From Salminus brasiliensis (taxonomy: Eukaryota > Chordata > Actinopteri > Characiformes > Bryconidae), in contig NC_132878.1 of the NCBI RefSeq assembly GCF_030463535.1, forward strand, positions 88,160,355-88,224,354: DNA of 64,000 nucleotides. The letters are read 5' to 3'. Below the pieces are notes generated by a model. The model made no database searches. It was not told the DNA's origin and saw nothing but the letters and a program-made list of their open reading frames with translations. A program made the position numbers and the translations under genes. Positions 14,253 to 26,200 of the stretch are shown here, one piece after another (the first letter of the stretch is position 1; each line of letters begins with the position of its first letter).

Positions 14253-17200
14253 CTTGGTTGCTGTTTATTCCCTTCCTGTTATGATAGCCATGCTGGTTAA
14301 AGCCAGCACAAATTAAAGAGTAATTCTTTTCTAATTTGACACATAAGTTAGTAAATGCTTCAGTCTGACCAGTGCCAGATGGAGGGCACGGTTTATAACT
14401 CTATTACTGCTTAATAGCCACACTTAAAGCAACAGTTTAGTACCAAAAAATCAATTGTAAATAGTTTTCCCCTTTTCTTAAATAAGGTTCACCAACCAAG
14501 GCAGGTTTGGTGTTCTAAGTTTGCCTCTTTAGATTTGGACTAAAGCTACAAAGCTAATGTAGCTAATAAGAAATGAAAGTTCATCCCCTAAAGGCCTAAA
14601 TCATCTAGTTGTTAATCTCGATATTCACAAACAGACTTAGCAACTCGGAGCAGTTTAGGGGAACTGAGTTAATAAATAGTCTCATGTAGACTTTGCTTAT
14701 GTGGTTTCTGACACTGTATGACATGCTAGTATCTATTAAATGGACAGAAGTACATCATATAGCTAAAAAACATGCTGTGGGCCTGATGTGAGTTATTTGA
14801 TTGTGGCTCATAAGATGAGAAAGTGAGAGACTGGGAATAAGGACTGAGACTGAGGTTTGATCATGAAAGCGGGACAGAGAGAGCGGATTGAGTGGATTGA
14901 TCGAGTGAGATATGATCTAATGGATAGAGGAAACTGCTTAGTTGTGGTTTGATTGAGGCTGTGGAAGTTAAAGCAGCTTTATGGAGAATTGGTATTTCTT
15001 GCTCCTGGGCTCCCCCTACAGTCAGGAAGTGTAAGTCAGTCTTTGAGCCACCACTAGTGAACACAAGCTTTTCTGGACGAACTGAGAGCTTCAGAGCCTG
15101 TATTTCTCCTCTGTTCTTTATTTTTTGTTAGTGAGGACATGAGGTACTGATCAGACAGTGCAGAGGAAAGCAGACAATCAAGGACGTTTCAGTGAACTAT
15201 TCGGAGGTGGACACACACGAGTGAGAAGAGTTTATGTTGAGTTTATCTTAAACTCATGTCTGGTTCAGAGTGGGTTTAAAACACAAGCTGTATGTTGTTT
15301 CTTGCTGAAGAACTGGTATCTAAGCAGGTTGTTGTTTACATCCTTTCTAAGCCCCTTTCTTTGTGTTTTTCCCAAAATATACATTATTATTAATATATTA
15401 CTAATACTCAAATATCAGCATTTTATGCTAATCAATCAGGTTTGATTTCATTTGAGAGAGAGAGAGAGAGAGAAGTGGGTGGATGGTTGTTTGGATGGAT
15501 GGATGGGAACCTCTGGTGTGTTCATGAGAAAGTTGAGGCAGACGCGTTAACGTGTTCCAGATTGGCGGCCGTTGTTGCCATGGATACCAGTCTCCCCACT
15601 GGAGCCTGCAGGGTTAACCTCACATGGGTCAAATTAACGTGGCACCAGCTAAACATTGCGACATGGCCACATATCCTCTGCCCCACACTCACACACACAC
15701 ACATTTACATCAACAGCATTCTTCCTCACGTCATAGCACCACTGCTGTGACCGCATGGGAGACACATGGGGGCTGTGATCTGACCAAACACTCCAAACCT
15801 CCCCTTCCACCCCCTTTCTCCAGGACAGCCTGCCTCCAGGGATCGTACCCCATAAGAACAGCACTTTTCACTGGCATTTTGCCTCAGTTCTTCTAATTCT
15901 GTCTGGCCCACAGGCCACTGTTGACCGCTTGACCTTTTCAGAGAGAACCACGCTTCTCAGGAATGTGTCTCAGCCCGGATTCTGTCAAGGGTAATGTTGG
16001 GCAAAAATTTTAGTCTACATAGTTTTTATGTGCACTTGAGTACATAGTTTGTTGTGTGCTCTTTAGCTTTGAACTGGAGCTACAAAGCTAATGTAGCAAA
16101 CAATGGGTAGGTTTACTAGCATTATTTTGTCTGTTGGATGTTGGAGTCCAGCATCTTTCTGATGGAAAATAGATTTTAACTGATGCTAAAATATGAATGA
16201 GAGTTCTTGTAACTCTTATAATGGCGTCTGTTTAGGGATAAAGTCTCACCCTTTAACAAAAAGAGCCAGCTTGCCAGTTTCACAGAGAGCTGAGGAGAAT
16301 CAGTTTTCTGTGTGTTTTTAAGACGAATGCTACAAACTATTTGTGATGTTTCTGTCAGATTTTATCAGTGCAAAGCTGTTTCTGAAATGGTAATCTTACC
16401 AGTTTTCAGTATTTTGGTCTCTCTAATTTATAGAGATGGGAGCCTGGTCGTTTGTGAGTGAAAATAATCGCCCAGCGGCATTGCAAATATGGCCGCTGAG
16501 TAAACAGACTTGCACATAAGGACTTGTCCACATCTCAGCGGAGTGATACAGTTTTAGTATAAAAAGGCAGTGCTGTTATCACAAATATTAGCATGGTTAG
16601 AACACTCAACCAATCAGAGTGTGAGGTTAGTTAGTTGATCTAGGTGCATTATAGTCTGGTAATGCCCAAAAAGAACCGGAAACTATAGTTATCCTCGCTA
16701 ATTCTCCTCGCTAAACTTTTTTTTAGTTGATGTTGAAGTTTCTGTAGTTTCAGAAGTGTTCAGACAAAAACTGTGAAACTTTTGGTGGGAAAATCCCAAT
16801 ACATCAAAAATTATACTTGTTTTTCTTAAGAATACGTGGTGTGGATAGGCCTTTTGGATCTCCTAATAGAGATGCGCCCTCTGTGACATCTCCAAGTCCC
16901 TTTTCTAGAAGTTACCCTGCGTTATCTGAATGTTTTTCCACACACTTGAACTCCAGTGGTCCATAAATAATCTACGAGAAGATTGGTTATATGTAATTGT
17001 TTATAATATCATCCAGGCCAGAAAGCAACAGTTGAAATTCACTTGAGTGTTTTTGTCTCTTCTCCAGCTGTGCGTTTTGGATCCAGAGTGGTCGAGAGAG
17101 TACTGCAAAACTGTCATGTAATACTGCTGATATTCCACAGAGAACAACAAAATAAAACTGTTAAAGCAGGCATTATAGGTACCTGTACATCATGTTTTGT

Positions 17201-20200
17201 GACTGTGCATCATTTCCTCACATGATACGAAAGCTAGTTGTTGAGTGTGACAGGTATTCTGCAATGTCATTATGCTTTCTTTCCATAGCCCAGCTTAGAA
17301 AGTAAGGGTCAGCCATGCTACAGCACCCCTGGAGCAGAGAGGTTAAAAGCCTTGCTCAAGGGCCTAACAGTGGTAAGCTTAGCTGACCTGGGTATCGAAC
17401 CCACAACCCTGTGGCACAATCTTGTTTTTAAAAATGCTTTATTTGATTCTGGAGAACAACTATTGAACTCAACAACCCAACAAACAAACCCCTCGCTTTA
17501 GTGCTTTTTACGTTCCTCTTGGTTAGCAGAGGTTTTTGCCTTTCAGCTCTCCCATGGAAACCAGTCTCTTGTTCTCCTGGTGGAGTTCTCCTGGTGGAGT
17601 CATTAACACGTACCTTAGCTGAGGCATGCTAGTTCCTAAATGTTCCTCTGTTTTGTTTTCTCTTTTCATTCATATTTTATTCCATATACAGTGTTTATCA
17701 CATATACAGTATACATGCAAAAGTATACACTCCAAAGGAAAAACAAACTGCGGATTATTACACTATTATTATTGAAATCAATGCTGGAGAAGCAGGTGTC
17801 TTCTTTTGGACATATGTATTTAAATACCTCACAAAGAGGACACTGGGTTCACACAGAACAGAGCCTATCCCTGTGTCACACTCTGCAGACATATGGACTC
17901 TGTCTCTTCTCTGCTTGTAGTGCACATTTGGCTGTAAACAGCCTCTGTGAGGAAGACATGTGCTTCATATCCTCCCTCTGCACACTTACACAACATTTCA
18001 CTCTTGGCCTAACATGTGTCATAGTGGAAGACTTTACCATCAAGCTCATTGTACATGAACTGACGTGACTCATTTGTTTGTAAACTCAGACTTTGTGCTC
18101 CCACTGCCATTAGCACGAGAACCCACCTCAGTATTTGTTTGAAGCCGTGCTGAAAAATGTTTGCCATTGTTTAAATACATGTTTAAACACCATGCAAACA
18201 GCAGGGGATGCACACCAGTTACTGAGACGTGTTTATTACAGTTTGGGAGTCTAATAGCGTTTGGAAACCTGTCACTCTCTGCGCTTTACTGCCTGTTGGG
18301 TTTGTATATGTAGTGTATAAGAGTCAGTGGTGCTATAAATGCTAGAGCTGCATCAGCTGTAGTGGCAGCATGTCTGTCACCCCAAGGATGACATTGACTT
18401 CTAAGCAATCGTTTGAAAGTTGCTATGTGGTTGCTATGGTATCCCAGGTGGTTGCTGTGGTGTTTCTAAGTGGTTGCTAGATAAGTTCTACAATGTGGCT
18501 ATGTGATTACAATGGTATTTCAGGCAGTTGCCATGATGTTACTTAGTGGTTGCTAGGCAGTTACCATGGTATCTCAGGTGGTGGCTATGGTGTTGCTAAG
18601 TAATTGCTAGCTGGGTGCTGTGGTATCCCAGTGGGTTGTTGCAATGGTGTCGCTAAGTGGATGCTAAATGAGTGCTACAGTGTGGCATGGTAATTGCTGA
18701 GGTAGTTCAGGCAGTTGCCATGATGTAATTTAGTGGTTGTTTTGTGGTTGCTAGGCAGATACTATGTTATCCCAGGTTGTCCCTGTGATGTCTCGGGTGT
18801 TTCATGTTGATGATGTTAGGTCTTATGGAGTTTGATGTTTTGGTGGAGGACCAACAGCATATTGGCCCTATAATTGGCCAGCATATAATTTTAATTAGCA
18901 GACCAAGGTAGAAAATCTCTAATGTGAAGAGGACATCCCTTATTAGTTAGTTCAAAGCACATACACTATCTGGACAAAAGTATTGGGACACCTGCTCCAT
19001 CATTGTTTTTTTTAAATAAAGTGTTTATCCTTCTTTTGTTGGAGAAACTGTCTCTACTGTCCAGCTACGACTTTCTAGATTTTGGAGCATTTCTGCAAGG
19101 ATTTGATTGCAATAAGACACAATAGCATTAATCAGGATGTTGAATGTCAGTGATGCCACCTGCAGTGAGAAATTTCATGGAAAGTGGGAATTTGAAACTT
19201 TAAATAAATACCACATTCATGTTTGAAGGTAGAAGACCTTTTATTGTGGTTTGAATCTGAGGAAAGGTTATTGTTACCAAACAGTCTTTTGTGTTTTGTG
19301 TAAATTAGTCATTTTTGACGTGGAAATAAGCAGAAAATAACTACACTACACTACATTGTTTAAAAAGTGGTCAGGACACAACGCCTGCGACTGACAGGCA
19401 AATTTGTCTAAAATAATTACTAAAATTTGTACGGCTGCCAGATGTTCAGGAATCTCTCCATGAAGTTGTAAATCATGCCATTCGGCATTATTAATGGACA
19501 GAGACTGGCTCAAACAATGCTCTCATTGTTGTACTTAAGATAGATGTTCCTCTGCCTGGCTGTGAGTGAATGTGGCTAAAATAGAGTGCATTGTTTTAAT
19601 CTCTCCCACGCTTTTTTAGCTCGCTCCTCATTAGGGTGGTGTTGTCTCGTACAGTCACGACTGTGGATAACTCTGGAAAAAAGGATTGTTGATGAAGCCG
19701 TTGGTGTGTAGCTGAGCTGTGTTAATCAGTTCTTTTGATTCCTTAAGGATTCATTTGTAGAGAAGCGTCGACAGCTTTGTCAACCCAGCCCTGTCAACCC
19801 AGCCCTGTCAGCCCAGCCCTGTCAACCCAGCCCTGTCTCTGAGGAACACTAAAATCACTGGATGATGTTCTGATTTATAGCTCTCATAATTGAGCAGAAT
19901 CCCTCTCTCTTTCTCTCTATTCAGTTCATGCCTTTATTTAGCAAAAATAAGTAAGAATTAATAAAAATAAAGAAAACCTGTCACACTCAACAACTAGCTT
20001 TCGTATCATGTGAAGAAATGATACACAGTGACAAATAAGCCTTATATTACTATGTAACAGTTTTATGCTGTAAAAGTGCGATATCCATATAGTGAATCTA
20101 TGAAGTAGGTGTTTCCAACCAGCAAGTAGAAACAAAGCTTGAGTTTCTAATTAAGTGGCCAGTGATTGGCTAGACCAGACTGGTGTTTCTAATGAAGTGG

Positions 20201-23200
20201 CCTGTGAGTGAATGTACAATACTAGTGTTTCTAGTTAAGTGGTCAATGAGTGGAAATATAATTAGGTGTTTTTTTTATTATTATTTTTTTTAATTTGTTG
20301 ATCATATTTTTCCCTTTTTTTGTACTGCCAATTAACCCACCTGTTCGTAACTCCCACTGGCACTAGCAATGCTCTGAGCAATGAGTGGACAAACTTTCTA
20401 ATAAAGTAGCCAGAGAGTGGAAATACAAGGTGGATGTTTTTAATAAAGTGGCAAAAGAGTAGACATACAGTGTAGGTGTTTCTAATAAAGTGGCAAGAGA
20501 GTAGAAGTACATGGTAGGTGTTTCTAATGAAGTGGGCAGTGGATGTATGTAGTTATTATACTCTGATATACTGTTACTTTTCAAACTCTTTGATCATACG
20601 TCAAGTTAGGGTCTTACACATGCGAAGGCTGTGTTCCAGTAAACATCTTATGGAAAACACAGTTTCAATTGAGGTTCTTTTACATTTTCCCACGTTAAAA
20701 TGTCCTAATCTGTTTTGCGTTTCTTGTAGTCTTTCTGATTCAAATATAATAATCTCATTACCGTAATTGGACAATTACCGTCGCCACGGAAATATATGAT
20801 CCAATCCTTGTAAAGCCTGAACTTTGATGAAGTTCGCTTTCACAGTGACCGCACACAGTCACAAAAAAACGTGGTCTTCATTTCCAGCGCGGGACGTTTG
20901 TGATTTACCAGCTCTCTGCCACTTTTTCTCCTATTCTTACCCCACTAAAAGAGTGTGACCACAAAAAGAGAGGCTCTACAACCGACTCGCTCTTTAAAGT
21001 TTAGCAGCACTTGTTCCTCTCACTTCTCTGTTATGAGGCAGGCTTTGTACAGCCTGTTTTATGGAGGCTTTTAGAATTAGCGTATAGCCTTTAGCCGCGG
21101 AGCTGGCCTTCATTAAGCAGCCCAGCAGCCATTATCATAGGCACACTAATGAGCCCCAACATGTGGGCACAGTTAGAGGCAGAGTGAGAGAAAGAAGGAG
21201 AGTGATAGAGACAGAGATGTAGTGTGTATTTATAGGTTTGTGAGCAAGTGAAATCAGAGTCATAGCTTTCAGGAAATCACTTCGGTATTGAGCTGGCTGT
21301 TGTTCCACAACAAAACAGAGAGAGAAGGGCCAAAGCGTGATAAAACAATGCTGCTGTGTTAATTATGGCAGGATTGGGGGGGACTTGCCTGAGGGGATGT
21401 GGAGTTTGGTTACTCTTTATTAAGCAGATGTCCCCTACAGACGTCACTTCAGTCCTTAGAAGTCACAGTGAATCCTGGTAATGACAAAAGCATGTTAGAA
21501 TTTCATTGACTATTTCTCTCTCATAGCTGAAACAGATTCAGTTTCCTAACGTTTAATTTGTACATCTGTGTTTCAGTAGACGAAGGTATTTTGTTTTTTT
21601 GTAAAGTTGATTGCGTGGGCAGTTCTCTTTAGTGTTTTCTTCTTTCTTTTTATGTCTGGATTCTCCCCAATTCTCTCCAAATCTAGTACTTCCCAACCCC
21701 CACTCTAGCATGTGCTAGAATGAAGCCAGCCACTGTGTTTTCCCCAGCTGCCAGTAACATAGTGTCACTATACAGTTCAACACACTTGGAGGAGAACACT
21801 GACTGCCAGTTCTGTTGCCTATACCTGCACTGCCTAGCATTGTTCTGGGTGAGTGAAGGAGATAGACAGCCATCTTACCCACCCAGAAAGAGTGAGGCTA
21901 GTAATGCTCTTTGGGATTCCTGGCCACAGTTTAATGCAGCAGTGAAGTGGTCAAAAAGTACAAGGCAGTTGTATCTAATAAAGTAGTCAGTGAGTGGAAG
22001 TACAAGGTAGGTGTTTTTTTAATAAAGTGGTTCAGGTTCAGGCTTGTTTAGGTCAGTGTTAAACTCAAATCCTAATGATGTGGGTTTGGATCAGGTGCAG
22101 ACTCAAAATGTAGGTCTGTGGGTCAGAACAGTCTTGGACAGAAAGGTGTTGGGCTGCATGCTTTTGGACCAAATTGTAATTGTAATTGTAAATGTAATTG
22201 CATTTATACAGTAAAGCAAATTGAAGAAAAGTAACCTACGGATTATTAAACCTATGATGTGCTCATATTCCTTATTCACCTACCTGTTCTCTCTCTTTAT
22301 CTCTCTCTCGCTCTCTCTCTCTTTCTCTATAGGTTTCTGTTGGTTTGCGGTTCTCTGCACGGCGGCTGGAAGATGCTGATGCACACATTGGCTTTGAGCT
22401 GCAGGTGCACAGGTACGGCTTCTGTTCCTCAAACTCCTCCCTAACACCTCTGCACTTTCATTCCAACTCTGCACTCTGCACTGACTGGCCACTTTATTAG
22501 AAACCCCGTACCTAGCATACCTATGCACAGCATGCATTTGTCATCCTCTAACTCTTCATCTGTGGGTTTCTAATGGATTAGTGCCTGTCTAAAGGTGTGT
22601 GTAATTTGTTATTACCTGAGTAATTATTGCCAAAGAAAAAAAACGTTATGCAAAAAAAAAAAAGAAGAAAGAAATGCTGACCCAGACTTATTGGTATGAA
22701 ATGTGAATCTAATGTAAGTGTAATTAATTGCACAACTGTGTAATTACTGTGTTATTACGTTTTTTGCATTATTGAAGATAGCATTTTTGGAGCGGTTTCT
22801 TTTGGGGACGGCCCTCCCTCTCCCCCCATCACTAAGCTCAATGCCAGTCAAGGTAACATGTTTGATGAATCGATTTGAGCTGCCTGTTTAAGGTCCATGT
22901 TCCTGTGTTAAAAAGATGCAGAACAACTACACATCCACAAGCAGAGCTTTTGGAAAGCCAGGCTTGTGTCTGCTAAAGGCATGGTATGGTCAGCAGCGGT
23001 CAGAAGCAGCTTTTGGTTTTCTCCAAACCAAACACATTCCTGCCCTGTTACAGGACAGACTTGAGATACAACAGCCAGCCAGTAACACTCACACAAAGAC
23101 AGTCCCTTTGCTTCTCCTTGATCACACTCTTCAAGAGTGTTTAAGAGTGTGTGTTACAATAACACCCCTACCTGTGTTAGTTCTTGCTTTTGCATTGTGG

Positions 23201-26200
23201 AAGACACACACACACATACATGACACATGTGCATATACTTGAGTGTTTTATGAGAGGATGTTGGTTTAGTGTTTGGGTTGTTGAAGGTAGCTGGCCGAGT
23301 GCTGGGATGGTGTGTTTGTGTGTATGTGTGTGTGTGTGTTTGTTTGCGTGTCTCCCTGAGGGTTTAATCACAGACCCCAAATGCTGCTCCACTGCACAGA
23401 GCAAGGCTGGGTCACAGACTGGGGAGTGTGTGTGGGATTTTGTATATGTGTGTGTTATCTCTAGAGAATGGAAAGTTTTCCAGGTGGCTTATGTTAGCTA
23501 CATGTCTCCCCACTATGAGTTTATACCTTGAGAAGAAACAAATGCACAAGAGAGAGTAAGAGAGAGCGAGAGAGAAAGCTAGAGAGAGAAGTATTGCCAA
23601 TGGAATAGGCCTTTCTGCAGCAGAGAAACTTTAATCTATTGGCACCATGTCTAATGCCAGGCATGGGCTAGAGGGGTATAAAGCCCCCAGCATTGAGCTG
23701 TGGAGCAGTGGAACTGTGTTCTGTGGAATGATGGTGCTCAAACCAGTACTTTTAGGATGAGGTGGGGAGTTTGGTATGATGTGGGGTAGTATTCATCCAA
23801 CATCCTGACCTTACTAGAACCGAAAGCCTTCCCTGGACAGTAAAGACAGTTACTCCAAAAAAAGCAGGATAAAGTCTTTTTAAAACCCTTGATTTCAGAA
23901 GAAACAATGATTGCCATTGATTGCCAATGATTTTGTGGATGGCCATTAGCATACGTCAGCCATCGGTATCTCCTTCAACATACCTAGGCCTTATGCCACT
24001 ACAATTTTTTGAACTACTGCTAATGCCTGGCCCGCACCACAGGATTTTTTGAAATCTGAAAATGAGACCCTATTATGACAGTTTCCACTACTTTTCTGTC
24101 CTCAGTCATCTTGTGGTCATAATAGCCCCCACACTACAAGATTTATACCAGAATTAAACACTTTAGAGCACTTTCAGATCACAAACCAGACTCTCAGAAC
24201 CTGAGAACTCACAGAATTTCTTAAGAACAAACATCACCAATGATATTAAAGACAGATTACTGCACTAGTGAAGTTCACCTTCTGCTGTGTGAAAGTGAAA
24301 GAAAGTTAGAAAGTTTTATTAAGTTACAGTGTTGATTTTGATAAAATTTATAAAATGAATAAAACTCGCCTCTCTGTTCAGCTCGGTTACCAGCTTGACT
24401 TTCTGTGTTCCATCTCGGCCTTCTGTTCTAGCTCAGTTTTATGCTCAGTTAGATTCTGACTTCAGCTTGACTTAGTTCTCAACTTAGCTCTCAGCTTAGT
24501 TCTCTTTTCAGCTGGGCTCCTCCCATTTTGGCTCTTCAGCTTAATTCTCTGTTCAGCTCGGTTTTCTGATCAGCTTGGCTTTTCATTTAGCTTAGTTCTC
24601 CCATTAGCTCAGCTCTCTGCTCAGCTCAACTCAGCACTCTATTGAGTGTAGCTCTCCATTAAGTTCGGTTCTCCCTTAAGTTCGGCTTTCTGTTCAGCTC
24701 ATCTCTCCATTCTGTCTCTCCCTTTTCTTTCCATCTCGGTTCTCTGTTTCACCTTCGCTCTCCATTCAGCTCAGTTCTATGTTCAGCTCACCCCTCCTTT
24801 TTAGCTCAGCTCAGCACCCTATTGAGCTTGGTTCTCTGTTCAGCTTGCCTCTCCATTTAGCTCGGTACTGTATTCAGATTGACTCTCCATTCAGGTCACT
24901 TCTCTGTTCAGTGTGGTTTTTGTTAAACTTTGCTCTCTATTCAGCTTATTTCTCTGTTCCACTCAGTTCAGTTCTCCACTCAACTTGCCTCTCTGTTCAG
25001 CTCGGTTCTCCATTCAGTTAGTCTCTCCAATCAGCTGCGCTTTCCATTCTGCTTGGTTCTGTTCAGTTTGGTTCTTGGTGTGGTTCGGCTTTCCATTCTA
25101 CGCTACGATCATTTATTTTTGTTTAATGGCAACGATGGCAGTGTTGTGATTCACATGACAGAACTGGCGCTCTCCCCACATTACAGGATGCTGAGTTATA
25201 AATATTGCATGTTTAATATTTATTATTTGAAAATGGGACGGCTGTGTCTGAACTGTGAGCTGTAAAATGGCTTGGATCGGATTATTCACTGACCTGCCTG
25301 AACCTTTTCCATTGTTGGGATAGCAAATCAGTCTTAAAACCAGTCTGCTTATTCCTCCGTGTGGTCCAGGCATTACACAACATCACTGGACAGATTAACA
25401 CGCCATAACTGATGTTGGATGATGGGTTCTGAATCACAAACGCCACTCTAGCTCATCCCAAAGCTAAGAATGCTCTTATAAATAACTCAGTTCCAATGCC
25501 CAGCACAATGCTGGGTGGCTTTATGCTTTTTTCACCAATATTCAGCATTGGACATGGCGACTTTAGGCTCGTGTCAGGCTGCTCCTGAGCATTTTATTCT
25601 CCTGGCAGGGCTTTTGTATGAAGATTGTACAAGCTGTGTGTGCACAGACACCAAATACATTGTCAGCAATATGTGCACCTAAAAGTAAGTGAATACTTGT
25701 GGACATACAGTGTATAATCTGTTCATTGCTACCGGCTGTGGATGAATGAGTGTACTGTTTGTCAGGCAGCTTCCTACAGAATGAATCCGATCACTGAGGC
25801 TTAGTTTAGCCTGTTGATCCCTTTGTCTGACTATGATTATAGCTGATTGATTTGAGGTTCAGTGCTTTACTACTACGTGCAACTCCAGGTTGCTAGGGAT
25901 TTACTACGGTTGCATAGAAAACAACATGAAACAATTAAAACTCGCATCTATAAGACTAAACAACAGCAACCATGAGCGAAGCCAGTGTTTTGACCTGTGG
26001 CCTCGAGTGTATAACTGAACCTGAAGGCTTGTTTGCTGCCCACAAAGCTGTGACAGATCTGTGTGGGAGTATGTATGTGTGTGTGTGTGTGTGCGTGTGT
26101 GCATGTATCTGTAGTTTGGAAAGAATGCATAACATACACATCCTTGATGTTCTGAAAGATGGCCTTTGTCTGTCTGTGGTGCATAGGGACAATGTTGTGA

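Larger units (their letters stand above)
8361..22332 (+). other. itga8 14-kb intron
   Basis: The largest intron of the window. The flanking exons join without missing residues (VAGAN to VSVGLRF), so no exon is expected inside. It is filled with repeats listed separately: LINE/SINE-like tail (8830-8935), SINE fragment (10466-10550), fish repeat (12130-12510), GT and CT tracts (13997-14243), SINE-like block (17285-17415), inverted repeat (17154-20075), minisatellites (18421-18800, 19779-19834, 20115-20545) and a MITE-like copy (18963-19150). Stretches between these show no recognisable feature. Confidence 0.75.

Noticed and set aside
17380..17415. tRNA-like T-arm GGTATCGAACCC
   Set aside because: No acceptor stem or D-arm around it; fits a SINE-like repeat.
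18421..18800. CRISPR-like array
   Set aside because: Imperfect tandem units with no unique spacers in a vertebrate intron.
24779..25265. Overlapping plus-strand frames rich in Ser, Leu and Phe
   Set aside because: Translation of the minisatellite; all three frames open by repetition.
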